From Rhea pennata (Eukaryota; Chordata; Aves; Rheiformes; Rheidae): a DNA stretch of 64,000 nucleotides. The stretch is from assembly GCF_028389875.1 (NCBI RefSeq), contig NC_084671.1, forward strand, positions 3,369,501-3,433,500, read 5' to 3'. Positions within the stretch are counted from its first letter, which is position 1. Every line of letters starts with the position of its first letter. Below, piece by piece: positions 52,301-63,941 of the stretch. The notes below the pieces were generated by a model, which saw only the letters and a list, made by a program, of their open reading frames with translations, made no database searches and was not told the DNA's origin. Both the position numbers and the translations under genes were made by a program.

Positions 52301-54693
52301 CGACCATCCCTTAGAAAGGCAGGCTACAAACTCTCCCCCTTTCCGAGGAGAACTGAGCGGGAGGTTTCTGTTGACAGCACGGAAGTAACCAGCCAGGCAG
52401 TAGCTGTTGGGTTGTAACAGCCTTTTAAAAAATGGGTATGTAGCAGGATACACTGATAGGTCATAAAACATAGAGGTGCCTCTAGTTACTACAATAATAA
52501 CTGAACTCAGCTGGGTGTCATAAGCTCTTTTTCCTATCTCGCTTTCTGAAAGGCTAACAAACATAATGATGATTAATCATGTTCTTTGCAGTTACATGTT
52601 TGTGTTATCCTATAAGGGATCAAAGCAGAGCTCTTGCTTCCACAGAAAATGCCAACTGGCACCTTCGTATTTTTATAAGGGCAGTCTAGAAGACATTCGT
52701 ATTTAGATATGCAAGAGGAGTAAAGGCATAAATGTACAGTGCCAAGGAGTGACATTTTCCAGTCATAAGTCCTTCAGAAGGAAGGCCAAGTCATGCCATA
52801 ACATTGTCACTATTTTAAGATATTTGACTTCATTTTTTTGCACTGAACTGTAAACACATTTTTGACTGTAAATCATTTTAACATATAAATTTTAATAAGT
52901 ATGGGAGTATGAAAGTTATATTTGATATATGGTGAATTTTTCTTCTGTCTAATTCTTTCTAATCCTTCCTTTTAATAGCTGTTCATCCTGAAAAAGAAAC
53001 TGATTTTTTTTTCAAGTATTTGGTCATGCTAAGAAAAAATCTAAGTCAGATATTTTTCGTGAAATTGAGTGCTCATCAGTTAGTTATTTTATCTAAGTGA
53101 AAACAAGATCAAAATTACAGACCACATGCAATAGTGTTCCTGCAGAGTAATGCTAATCTATATACAATACACATACAGTGTGCTTTAAAATAAAATCAGA
53201 CTTCTAGATACAAAAATTCCTCAAGACTAATCACATTATATCAGATCACAGAAAAAAGCCAATGGAAATTAAACACCTGTTCATTTCTTCATTTGTTTAA
53301 GCATTGTAATAGTAACAATTAAAAAAGCAAATAAGTATATAGCTTTACTACATAGCTATCATAAAAACTAACAGCATAGAAAATGTGTATAAAATAGACC
53401 AAAATGTAACTTCTACAGTTAATTATAACTTTTAGCCTTGTTCAGAATAAAATAGTCTTTCCTTAAATTGGTCCTGACTCTACAGCTCTGCCTAGAGCAC
53501 ATAATAACAGATATAAAGTTGTCTCCTTCTGGGAATGAGCAGTTGTTGAATTTCTATGTTATCCATAGTATTTCCATAGCAGACAAATACACCTGCCCAC
53601 TAAAGCAGCACAGGAGCTTTTTCCACATAGCAAACACTGGCTGTCAGCCTGCCAGTGTTATCAGTATTTCTGCTCTGACAGGGGAGAGAATTCGTCCTTC
53701 TCAGAGGGAGAAATTTTGAAGGACTTTCCCTTATGCTTGCTCTATTATTCCTCCCATCAGAAGTATGGGTAAGTAGTAAGTAGCACATCTCAATAACCAC
53801 AAAAGGTAGTCCTGAAAGTCTAACATGCTAATGTAATAGTGTGCTAACTAGCGGTTGCTATTTTGAGGGCCATACATAGTGCTGCTGTGCCTTGATTTCC
53901 CAGTGACATTTATCACTTTGTATTTAGCTTTTGGCTCTCACTGACTTGTTGCAGCCAGCACAAACGTCCATGCAGAGCTGTGAACTCAGCATCCCTGTTT
54001 CACCACTTCGGATTAAATTACCGCAAAGGATCACTGACATATATCAAAAACGAGACTGCCATTTTCAATTCATGGCTCTGCAGCCGCTGACAAACGAGCT
54101 CCGCTTTGGCAGTCGGTGGCTCCCGAGTAGGAGACCACAGGAGCCGCGCAGGTCGTGAAGCCTGTGCTCTTTCCAGGGCCTGGGACAAGTTGAGCTGCTT
54201 GTGGTCACACACCTGGTTGCAGGTGCTCAGTGGCCTGATTTTGAGAAATGCTGTGAAGTTTGTTGGTAGTTTCTGTGGTGGAGAGCTTGCTGATGGGCAG
54301 CAATACATTTCAGATATTCACTCCTTGACTGGGATGTCAATGTTTTGGACAACTGTCAGGGTGCAGAGCAGACAACTTGAACGCATTTGGGAGTTTATTG
54401 CTTTGAGCCTTGACAAAAAAAAATGTTGATCTGTTACTTTATTTCAATTTAACATCAAAGATTGATTTCCTGTTTTCTTAGGATTGTGAAAAGTGAATAA
54501 TCAATGCCTGCGCTCATGTTGCAAGATTCAGTAAGTCATGTACACAGCAAGTAGGCTACTTTGGCATTACACCTCTGCAAGGTCTGCTGTGTACAATGGT
54601 CAGGTGAAAATGGTCTGCGCTGCTCGTATCTCCTGTTGTGAGTATGAAACTAAACCCATTTAAAGGTTAGCGGCTGTCTTGTAATTTCCCCAG
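46393..54693. other. Non-coding, mostly featureless
   Basis: Includes a possible zinc-finger remnant at 49324-49518, listed separately. The plus frame 48743-49156 (137 codons) has an Ile/Phe/Leu-rich composition typical of translated AT-rich DNA. 52800-53460 is strongly AT-rich. No repeat family or RNA is recognised. Confidence 0.45.
49324..49518 (+). pseudogene. Possible PHD-like zinc-finger remnant
   Basis: Between a TAG at 49321-49323 and a TAG at 49516-49518, one plus frame encodes about 64 residues. Its end has two Cys pairs: SYCNQCYERYHLSP, then about 14 residues, then EEVCSHCQ. This recalls the second half of PHD fingers (C-x2-C-x4-H-x2-C, about 16 residues, C-x2-C). Here the Cys after the His is Pro, the first Cys pairs of a full PHD are absent, and no splice or retrocopy boundary is visible. 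Two other frames, one plus and one minus, are also open here. It may be chance, or a very old fragment. Confidence 0.15.
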
Positions 54694-54712
54694 AATACAA
54701 GTCCACTACTGG
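54694..54712 (+). other. Candidate 19-nt microexon, unverified
   Basis: A near-consensus acceptor ('gtcttgtaatttccccag') and donor ('gtaagtac') enclose 19 nt. All frames are open, which carries no weight at this length. Vertebrate neuronal microexons have this geometry, but an upstream enhancer motif is not obvious. Confidence 0.1.
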
Positions 54713-56389
54713 GTAAGTACTTTTGGAAAGATAAGTAATGTAAGAATGGAGTATTTGTGTAGAAACACAAATACTTCAAAGCTTAGCTTCAGTAAAAGCT
54801 CATTATGAAGAGAGAAATGGGGAGGCAGGGACTCTGTGGTGACCTCCCATGGTGAGGTCTGCCATTGCGACACTTTTGTTTCCTTCAAAATTTTTGGACA
54901 AGCAGGAAATCTCAGCATAAAGCAGAGATCCCAAACCACAAACTCAAACTGAAGGGGTGAGGACAAGAGGCTGCCTTTGCCCATCTCCCAGGGCCATGCT
55001 ACAGCAGTGTACCAGTGTAGCCGGACTTTACTTGGCCTCATGTGCCTGGGGACCTTTGATATGGTTTTCAGCATTGCAGAAAGGTTTCTGGAGTCTTGGC
55101 AAGCCACCGTGGCTGGGGAGTCCTGGCTCAGGCTGCTCATCCCATTGCGCCTTTTGTGGCTGGGAAGTTCATCTCCCAAGCGCTGCCCACAGGCCTGCTC
55201 TGTGCTGTTTGAACTCTGCTTCCCAGTTGTTCTGAAATAGTGTCCTATTAATCATCACCTTTTAATTTAGTGTTTTCTCCATCTCATTATTTTCTTCAAG
55301 CTTAGTGTTCCAAGAGAGCTGATGGGTTCCTATTTCTACTGGAAACATCCTGAATTGCAAAAACAAAAAAAGAAAAAAAAACAAGAAAGACCCCCAGAAT
55401 ATGTCTTCTGAAAGCTCCATTGTCAGGAACTTCACTGGGTTTTGGTACATCTTTTCATGTCTTGAACAAAAGGAGAGCTGCTGCATTTACTTCTGTACCT
55501 GCTCCTGTGAAGAGCCTACAAAGCAGGTATAAAAGAAAAGTTAAAATGCAAATGACTGTAAATCTCTGAAATATAATAGCAGAAATGAAAACATTACCTA
55601 AAACCTTGAAAAGGCAGCATTGCTCTAGAAACGAGAGGGGACCTCTCTTCCTGTGTTCTTTTATTACTGTAGGTGATATGTTTTAGGTACCATAACTGGT
55701 ATTTAAAAAAGTACTTTATCCATTTGTGCAGAAGAAATCCTACTCTACCGAAATCCTCAGGATGTTGTCAGTGACTTAAATGGGATTCCTCCTTTGATGG
55801 TTTCATTCATGGTCTTTCTGCAGTTCTGAATATTGTTTTACCTACTGTGACCTTTTCTCTGGTCTCGGGACTGGCAAGCTGCGAACCCCTCTGAGTCTGA
55901 TGTTAGAGAATCCTGATAGCTGGCAGCCGTGGAGCAGCTGTCAGGGGGCGCTTTCAATCCACCTGCAAAGGCAAAGATCGAGTTCCCCAGGACACACGGC
56001 TCCGAGCTCCGTCCCGTGACCGTACAGACCAATTTCCTTCTCTCTTTAGTGGTAGTAACAGTCCCCTTATTAAAACACAGCGGTCTCATATTTAGTATCA
56101 CAAAGCAAGATGGCTACAATAGAGCAGTGGTAAAGAACTAGTAAGAGTGAGAGATTCTTGCGTCTTAAATCCCAGATGTTTCATGTTGCAGGTGCATTTA
56201 CTGTTTTATAATGGTTTTATGGGTTTATATACATTACCTTATACCCAGGCATCTGAGATGCAAGGAAATGTGGCTTGAATTCATGCTACTGCGTGGTTTG
56301 AGGGAGTTTGACCCTCATGTACGCGTAAGGATGGTACAGGGGGAAAAAAGGTGGAAAAGATAAGCATTGTTTTGATTTTTTTTAATCAG
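54713..56389. other. Non-coding, overlapping open frames
   Basis: The minus frame 54706-55179 (157 codons) and two plus frames around 54957-55240 overlap one another. None shows a motif, so composition and chance are the likelier cause. Confidence 0.45.
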
Positions 56390-56434
56390 ATGGTTGGAAA
56401 TACCTTGATCTGGAAATGTTTATGGTACTGTAAG
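56390..56434 (+). other. Candidate 45-nt cassette exon, unverified
   Basis: A strong acceptor ('gttttgattttttttaatcag') and a strong donor ('gtgagcaat') enclose exactly 45 nt, open in phase 0 to phase 0 as MVGNTLIWKCLWYCK. Being a multiple of three, it could be a cassette exon. One other frame stops early and the third stops at the last full codon. No homologue is recognised. Confidence 0.13.
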
Positions 56435-56517
56435 GTGAGCAATAGGAAGTGTTTGTGAAGAAAGACCGGGACTACTGTGTCCTCTGTTCAGAGAATTTGG
56501 AATTGTCAAAATGCCCA

Positions 56518-56519
<2 letters not shown>

Positions 56520-56553
<34 letters not shown>
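56520..56553. repeat. T homopolymer (34)
   Basis: 34 uninterrupted T. It could be the poly-A tail of a minus-strand retrocopy lying to its right, but no gene copy or target-site duplication was recognised. Confidence 0.85.
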
Positions 56554-56555
<2 letters not shown>

Positions 56556-59225
56556 CAATCTCATAATGAAAGAATTTCCCTTCCTTGGAGGAATAACAGT
56601 TTGCTTTGGAAATGTAATTGCTGCAGAAAAAGTAAGCAAAAAAGCAACATTTCAGAATTATCAGAACAAATACTCTGATTAAAATAATCATGCTTTTCCC
56701 CTATATTTTTAATTAGTGATTTCTTGAGATGTTTATTATTTTGTCCAAATTCATGGTCAGAAATTGGACCGTTTTCCTGAAACAGAAAATCATTTCACAT
56801 AGCTCTGTGAGAAATCCCCCAGGTAGGGACACGGAGTGGAAATGCTGATAGATTTGTTTTCATTAGGTACCTGAACACATTACAATAATTATGTCAGTCC
56901 TGAGCTTTTCCCATCTGCAGCCCAGCCCAATACCACTCTGATTAGAAAATATAAAAGCTGCAGAGAACAGACTCGAAATGTGAAGATGAGGGACACTGAG
57001 CTTTACAAGAGCAAGGAAATGATTAAGCAGGTTCCTCATTATTCAGCAATGGGTCTAATTCGGGGAGCTTTCACAGTAACAAAAGCGTGCACTTGACAAT
57101 GATTTGTGTGATTTCTGCGCTACCATATTCTGGGCAGGAAACCAATTTTGGCTGCAAATGTTTCTTTAAGTGGAGCTGGCTGGAAATGCTCACATAATGC
57201 AAACATTAGCATCTGCATGATTTTTTTCCCCTCCTCTTAAGGATATGGGTAACTTTAAATTAAAATGAAACTGTAGCCATTCAGGACTCATCCACATTGC
57301 CAGTGTAATTGCATCCAGTGAACCGCTCACAGTGCGGCTCTGATTTTAGCCCGGTTCTGGGACAATCTAAATCTTGTTTGCTTTGCATACAGAAATATTG
57401 CAAGCAGAGTCCCTAACGCAGCAGTGGGAATCGTGCTGGTGAGCAAAGGGGGATTGCTGTGGCCTGCAGCTATCAGGAGCAGTTGCAGAGGGTACCAGGG
57501 TTTGGAGAGGTGAGTTTTTTACCACTGCTGGAGGTTGAGTAGCAGCAGGAGGAGCAAGTTGCATCCATTGCAGAATGCTTGTTTCGCAAGAGCCCCAAGT
57601 GAGCATTTTCCCACAGAATTGCTTTCATGTGAGAAGTCCAAGAACCTCTGATTTGCTTTGTGTTTCAGAGCTGCTGAGTGAGGACCCAGGTGGTAATGCT
57701 TCTCTTCAGCACTAGGAGCAAGAGCCCAATCAAAGTTATGCTGAGATACGTTTTGGGTGACTTTTACTGCTCTCAGTGGTGTTACTTCAGTTTACCATCA
57801 TGTAATGGAAAGCAGAATCAGACCCTGAGTTAGCGCAAATTAATCTTGTACTAATGTTGCTGATTACAGCTCACTGTGGTGATTTAGACAATAAAACACA
57901 ATTCTTTAGTAATCAGTTAACACCAATGCAAGCATAACTGCAAATTAATTTAGGAGAAGAAAGGGTCTGCATTTTAAGTTGCTTTCAATTTTGGCCTAAT
58001 TGAATTTCTTCTATGCAGTCAGAAATTAAGGGGAAGCCTAATAATTAATCCTTGAGGAGAGCTGAAGTGTGATGGAAAAGGCAGGAATGGATCATGTGCC
58101 AGGTTCAGTGGCTGCTTCTTCAACTAAAATGGTATTTATGCTTGATGAATGGTAGTGATATGAAGAGCGCAGGGTTTGTTTCACTTCATATAAATAACAG
58201 CTTTTGCTATAGTACAAAGAAAGGTAAGTTGTAACAATTTTTCAGTACTTCTGAAACATGGCATGATAAACTTGGTTAATGTCCTTATTTTACAAGCCTC
58301 CAAAGAGGCACTGCAGTACACTACTGAAGCAGGCAAAGAAGCACAAGTTGTTGATTTAAATAGCACGTCTATATATTCAGTTGATGGTTTTAGTAATCAA
58401 TAATTTTAACTGATTTTTGTATGCCTTTTAAAACGTCGTAATTATTTCCACGCAGGCTCTCCACTATTGTCTTTGGAATAGACTATGAAATGGACAGTCC
58501 TACTACTAATATCCCACATTTGTTACATTATTAATATAAGTGTTCTGCTCAGATGCATAATGACCTTCAGGGTGAAGCCACAAAGGATTGTTAAAATTGC
58601 TCTGTTATTCTGGATTTCACTTTAAAAGATACCTGTAATAGTTTTTGGGGAAAAAAAAAAACAAAAAGTTTATTCATTTTTATGAGCCAGGCTTTTCTTG
58701 GAATCGCAGAATGTGATTGAGCATAGTTAATCATATGCAACCTACTGTCTTTAATTAAAAACAATTACAAGCCAATTTTAAATGCTGATTCGGAGTTTTG
58801 AGTTCAGTTATCAACCTTCACAGACAAACCATTGTGGGAAATCAACCAGGAAATGTCTCTTCGATTTGCTAGTTATCAATAATGCTTTCCGCGTGATTAC
58901 CGTGGAAGAGGTAATCTTCTTAATGAGCATTCATTATTTTTATTATAGTAAAAAAGGCCAAAAATTTAGATAATATTCACAAGGCTCATGCTTCCAAAGC
59001 ATGTTGCAAATAGTTTCAGAGATTAGGTTTGAACTTAGAAATAAATGCGGTAGTGTTGTTTGGGTTTTGCTTGCAATTATGAAAATGAATCGAGTGCATC
59101 GTAATGTAGGAAATCTATCACTCATGGTGTCATGAAAGGTCGTCAGTGCGCTGTGCCGACCTGTCGGCGTTTGCATCCCAGGGAACGGCTGAAGTGGTGG
59201 CGCCCATCGGTAACCACGAATGCTA
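56554..59225. other. Non-coding, nothing identified
   Basis: AT-leaning. A consensus donor ('gtaagttg') follows 58223 with only 11-23 nt back to pyrimidine-rich acceptors. No gene or repeat family is recognised. Confidence 0.5.
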
Positions 59226-59295
59226 CACGGAATTACGGAATGGTTGAGGTTGCAAGGGACCTCTGGAGATCATCCAGTCCAACCCCCCATTACCT
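59226..59295 (-). mobile_element. CR1 LINE, short 3' tail fragment
   Basis: Read on the minus strand, the segment gives 'ggttggactggatgatctcc', then 'agaggtcccttgcaacc', then 'tcaaccattccgtaattccg'. This is the extreme 3' end of CR1, and the two degenerate 'attccgt' units match the ATTCTATG-type terminal octamer repeat. Only about 70 bp remain, a severely 5'-truncated insertion in the opposite orientation to the copy at 1328. Confidence 0.88.
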
Positions 59296-60054
59296 TGTAT
59301 AAGTGCTGTAAGTGATAGGTCTTATGCAGATGCCGTTATAATTAGTAACTGAATAATTTACAAATTATTTCATCAAGCACTTCTGGAGATGACTGTACTG
59401 ACCCCGCTCAGACCACACTGATGGTTGCATCCACGGTAATTTTAAAGAGTAGGGTATAACGTCTGAGAGCAATTCATAAGAGGCCAGAAACATCCTAATC
59501 ATTCAATGCAATACTACCCCATGCAGCGGCATCAGCTAAGGTGTGTATAAAAAATCAAGAAAGAAAAATGATTGTACTGTTATCCCTTTTTGGGTTTATT
59601 TTTTTCCTATTTGTTAAAGGCAAATTACAGTGGGTGGATAGCTTCTCTTCCTCTATTCCCACTGTAAAACACTGGATGTTTTTCTGCACAAATATCAGTG
59701 TGGAAAGGCAAAGTAGATTGCTTAAGACTAACCATGCCATGAATACCTGCGCCAGGCTATATATCCCTGAAAGCAGAAGTTTTTTGGACAGAGAAGCAAA
59801 GAAGCATGCAAAGTCCTGCGTTTAGAAACTGCGGTGAAAGGTTGGTTTTGGGGGGCAAAGTCCTTCACAGCTATCCTACAAAGCTGCTGAAAAAGTTGGT
59901 ATCTGCAGGGACCTTTTGTTAGTTGTAAAATCCTCACCAAACCCGAGTGGTAGCTGCCAAGGCTGCAAAAGCGTTTGTGTTAGTTTTAATCTTTCTCCAG
60001 TCATTTTTATTAGAACAAATGGCCTTTTTCCAAAGGCTGTAAGAAGATGAAGGG
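59296..60054. other. Non-coding, nothing identified
   Basis: No CR1 sequence continues upstream of the fragment. Overlapping open frames on both strands are not supported. Confidence 0.5.
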
Positions 60055-60245
60055 CCAGCCTCGAGGTCTGCGTGCCACGGCCACTGCGGGGACCGTCCCC
60101 GCCTGAGGCCGTGGGCGCAGGCGCCTCCACAGCGGTCACCAGAGTTACCCACAGCCCTTCCCAGTGGCGTGCTAACTCCCGCCGCCCCCAAGATAGATTT
60201 GGCATCGCTTGCGATGTCCTCGGTTGCGTTACGAGTCTGAGTATT
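60055..60245. other. CpG-dense islet
   Basis: About 18 CpG in 190 bp by hand count. Long frames are open here on both strands (59876-60286 and 59934-60299 minus, 60072-60365 plus), which composition explains. Confidence 0.5.
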
Positions 60246-61605
60246 GTGGAAGTTGAGCTGATGCTTAGGCAGAATAGACGATCCAAACGTCATGGTCACT
60301 GTTACTCTGTGCTGTTACAGAGTGCACCTGTCTTCATTGCAAACAGGGCTGGGGCAATTTTTTGAAGCTCCAAGTTATTATTTCAAAAGGGTTGGGAGAG
60401 GAAAAGTGATACTGCCTTCTCCAAGGTGATACCGTGCTGCCGGTCTGCCGAGCCTCACTGCTGAGGTGAGTGGAAAAGCAGATCCTTGGAAAACAGCCCG
60501 GTTGCTGTGCAGGCCTGATGGTTTTTGTAAGCTGACTTGTGATGAGATGGCACAGTTCAGGGAGCAGAAGCGCTCTTGTAGCCTGGACTTAGCTCCTGGA
60601 TCGGTTAGGTTGCTAATTCTGTTGATTTTATTCTTCAGAAACTGAATTTCTATTACTGTTGTTATTTATTTATTTTTTTAACAAGCACAGGTAGGATACC
60701 AGGAAGTAGCTGCTACTTAGCTAGATATAGAGAATAGTCATGACAAATAGTCATGAGGCCGATGTAAGGTGGATTGCCTGGGCATTGCCAGTTAATGTCA
60801 GGGTTCAGCAGTGTAGGATTTTGTAGGATGCAAATGCAGAAAAAGAATATTTTATTCTGAAAGGAGTCAAAAGCACATACCTCTTTATAGCACTCACTGA
60901 TAGGTATGTTACTATGTTCAGTATGGGATATTATTGCTAATCATTATTATTTACATTGTTTAAATTGTATCGGAGGGGGTTCTGATATGTATATTTTTGC
61001 ATATGTGCAAGAAAGAAAGAGTAGAACTGAGGAAGAAGACATTGAAGCTGGGGAAATTTGTAGGCAGACCAAGTTTACGTCCCCGGTTAGTCAGATGCTC
61101 TCCAGGTAACTCATATGAGATATCTGAATCTTTTGAATTAATAAATGCTCTTTATACAGCCCTTATATAATGTCAGAGATGGCTCTCAAGATACAGGGAG
61201 GCAAGATTGATGGGCTACGCAGATGCTTATGCCATTAAAAAGACCTTCAGAAAGAAACAAGTGTTGTTGCTAGAAATGTTGTTTTAAATTAATGCCTGAC
61301 TTTGAACACAAATTGATGCCCCCCAAGATAATTGAAAAAGTTAGAAAACAATCAAGGGAGAACAAATTGAGATGCTGTGGGAGAGCAAACCCCAGATAAG
61401 GGAAATCTTTAAATGCTGCTTCCATTGCATGGAGACCTTCTCCTATCAGAGCTGATTTTTCTGCCGTAGGTGGTGCAAGCTTGCCTTTAACGTGGGTTAT
61501 ATTCAAAAACTTCACGTAAAAGGGCTCATGACTGCATGACCCTCCCTTGCCATCAGCGCCAGGCCAGTTACTAGTGAAGCCTGTCTTACGCAGTGCTTGT
61601 ACAGG
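60246..61605. other. Non-coding, small repeat only
   Basis: A 40-nt segment at 60426-60465 has a fair acceptor and a 'gtgagtgg' donor with one open frame (DTVLPVCRASLL); too weak to call. The direct repeat at 60733 is listed separately. Confidence 0.45.
60733..60756. repeat. 11-bp direct repeat, 13-bp period
   Basis: 'aatagtcatga' occurs at 60733-60743 and 60746-60756. A local duplication. Confidence 0.8.
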
Positions 61606-61795
61606 GCTTAACCCCTGGGCCTTCACCTCCGGGGCCCGGACTGGCGCACGAATAAGGCGAGCGGGACGGTGGCAGGGCTGGGATCCCGGCGAGCGAAGCC
61701 GCTGAGATGGCTGCGGCGTGCGCGGCGTGCCGTCCCTGCCCGCAGCGCTGCGGGGTCCTGGCTTCCTCCACGGATAAACAGTCCGGTCAGGCAGC
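61606..61795. other. CpG-dense islet
   Basis: About 22 CpG in 190 bp by hand count. The longest open frame in the window (61270-61815, minus, 181 codons) begins in this islet. Its Pro/Arg-rich first half is a composition effect, and I do not call it a gene. Confidence 0.5.
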
Positions 61796-62755
61796 GTTTG
61801 AGTAGTCGGTTGCATTTATTGATTGCGCTGTGGTTATTGTGAAAAAAAATCAGGGCTTGCTGTAAGACACCCCTACCAGCAAATACCATAAATGCTTTCC
61901 CTCTTCTTCCAGCACTACAGTATGTCAATATGATGGTATTGACTTTTTAGTTGTTTTTATAATTAATGCAATTAATGGCTTATATTCCAGCATTCATGAA
62001 ATCAAATTCTTTCAGTGAACATGGAAGATGTTAAGTAACTGAGTGTGTAATGTTGATGTAGATTAGGCAGAAGTCTAGCGTCCATGGAAAACACCCACTC
62101 CATGGCTTGAAATTTGGCTTTACATTAATAAATCCCGTATATCTCACTGATAGTTAATTATGATGTGATTCATTTCTCACTGATATGTTATGACAATTAC
62201 AATTGCATTTAATTTTTCTGTATCAATGCAAGTACTCAAAAAGAATCAAAGTTTAATTCTGGAAATAGAACAAGTATTTTCATGTAATAAGTAAATATAT
62301 GGGGTGAACTCGTGAACTACTGCATTGATTTCATAAAGATTATCCACAGTTACAGGTATTTTTTCCCTGTCAGTATGGCATTTAAATAAATGCTGTGCTA
62401 TTAAGCCCTCACGACCCATTTTGTTTTATGAGTTTTTGAAATGAATTTCAGTCAAATATTAAACAGTTTACAAAGTGCAAAACTGCTATAAAATGTGTGC
62501 TATACACATGTCATTTCTGATGGCTTTATTTGTGTGATAATTTTTTAGTTATTCAAAATAGTAAAATGCCAGTTTGATGAAATTAAGAAGTGAAGGTTTA
62601 TAAATTGTGGAGCCGGCAGAATGTTCTGTTACTGTGGTTGTCTGTCCCTCTCTGTGTTAAACCTTCTCAGGTGACTAAATAAATGAGTTTCAGTGCCGAT
62701 AACTTGAACTCTGACAGCTTACACCAAAACTTTGGACAGGTAGTGTTGCTTGTGA

Positions 62756-62758
<3 letters not shown>
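61796..62758. other. Non-coding, nothing identified
   Basis: Strongly AT-rich; no gene, repeat family or RNA is recognised. Confidence 0.5.

Positions 62759-62804
<46 letters not shown>
62759..62804. repeat. T homopolymer (46)
   Basis: 46 uninterrupted T, the longest homopolymer in the window. No retrocopy or target-site duplication is evident in the flanks. Length should be treated cautiously because such runs are error-prone in sequencing. Confidence 0.85.
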
Positions 62805-62808
<4 letters not shown>

Positions 62809-63337
62809 GAGCTGCTTTACAACCTTGATAATGTTATTTTAGTGTTGTTTAGTAACTCAGTTTTGACTTCCATTTCCAAAAATGAGAATATGTGAAACAT
62901 GGTGCTACCGTGCCAGTAACGCTGACTTTTCCAGCGCAAAGCGGAGAGTCCCGAGCGGCTTCCCAGGCCCCGCAGTGGAGAGTCCTGCCTAGTTCATTAA
63001 GGCTCATAGGTGACTTTTTAGTGGGTGCAAAATCTTACAGATCTTAGAATCGGTTTAATATCATGCTGAATATTTATTTTTCTATAAGCAGCTGCATTAT
63101 TCTTTTGTACTTTTATTCGTGCCATTTTCATCCATGGCGTGGCATCCATATCCGTGTATTTTATTCATTTAAAAATTAAACATGCAAAAAAAAAAAAAGT
63201 TGCGTTTTTAAGAAAACTGGGTGAAATGCTCAGATACTTGTAGTATTTCTGAAATAACTTCTTAATTGGGAAAAATAAAACATTAACTTGCCTTTTTTTG
63301 ACTTGTTAACTTCCCTTCTCCTGCCACTTCTGTGGGA
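62805..63337. other. Non-coding, AT-rich
   Basis: A 13-A run at 63186-63198; otherwise nothing identified. A small CpG-containing patch lies at 62930-62985. Confidence 0.5.
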
Positions 63338-63550
63338 GGCGTGTTGGGCAGCGCAGAGCGGCGGCTGGTCCGCGTCCCGGGAGGCGGCGACGCTCCGGCG
63401 GTGCCGGAGCTGGCCGCTGAGCTCCTGGCGGCAGCTCTGCCGCCGCGCGGGCGCCCGCCGAACCGAGCCGTGCCAGCACAAACCCTCCCCGGCCGCGGCT
63501 GGCTCGGGCGCGTCTCCGTACGCTGGGCGGGAGGCTGCCAGCGAAGCTTG
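63338..63550. promoter_or_regulatory. CpG island, candidate promoter
   Basis: About 34 CpG in 213 bp by hand count and very high GC, the clearest CpG island in the window. Open frames on both strands here are explained by composition. Vertebrate CpG islands commonly mark promoters, and the island sits about 280 bp upstream of a second GC-rich stretch that ends in a donor match. I see no TATA box that fixes a start or direction, so a gene continuing beyond the right edge is only an inference. Confidence 0.45.
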
Positions 63551-63824
63551 CTTGAAGCACGGGGAAAGCTGAGCGAAGCTCATTTTCATTCTTTCCGTTA
63601 AAAAACCCCCCTCAAGTTGAGCTGTTCTTGTTAACTTTGATTTATTTTTCTTCCTGTTTTTGTAGGGGGAAACACTTTTCTTAATTCAGGGTGGAGGCTG
63701 AGAGCGTTATCGGGTATTCCCTACAAGTCTGTGAGGGTTGTTCCGGGCAGGGCTTCCTGGGAAGGGAATACATCCATCATTACGTCCATTTTTACTCTAC
63801 AATTACAGCAGATTTCGCGTCAGC

Positions 63825-63941
63825 GGTTTTTAAGAACGCCGGGAGCGTGCGCAGCAGCGGGCTCGGGAGCCCTGCGGCGGAGCCGTGCGAAGCGTGGCGA
63901 GGGCCCTGCGGCGAGATCTGCTGAGGAACGCGCGCAGTAAC
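63825..63941 (+). other. GC-rich stretch ending at donor match
   Basis: About 17 CpG in 117 bp. The stretch ends 'gcgcagtaacagg' followed by 'gtgagctatt', a good splice donor at 63942. Together with the CpG island at 63338-63550, this has the layout of a 5' untranslated first exon on the plus strand. Two plus frames (63691-63924 and 63731-63940) cross it without a recognisable motif. Confidence 0.25.

Noticed and set aside
54706..55179. Minus-strand open frame of 157 codons
   Set aside because: Overlaps two open plus frames, no recognisable motif; a chance frame of this length is plausible in 64 kb.
59876..60365. Several long open frames on both strands around 60 kb
   Set aside because: All cross the CpG islet at 60055-60245 and overlap each other, so low stop frequency explains them.
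61270..61815. Minus-strand open frame of 181 codons, the longest in the window
   Set aside because: Its first half lies in a CpG-dense islet and is Pro/Arg/Ser-rich, as expected from composition; no domain, and other minus frames are open alongside it.
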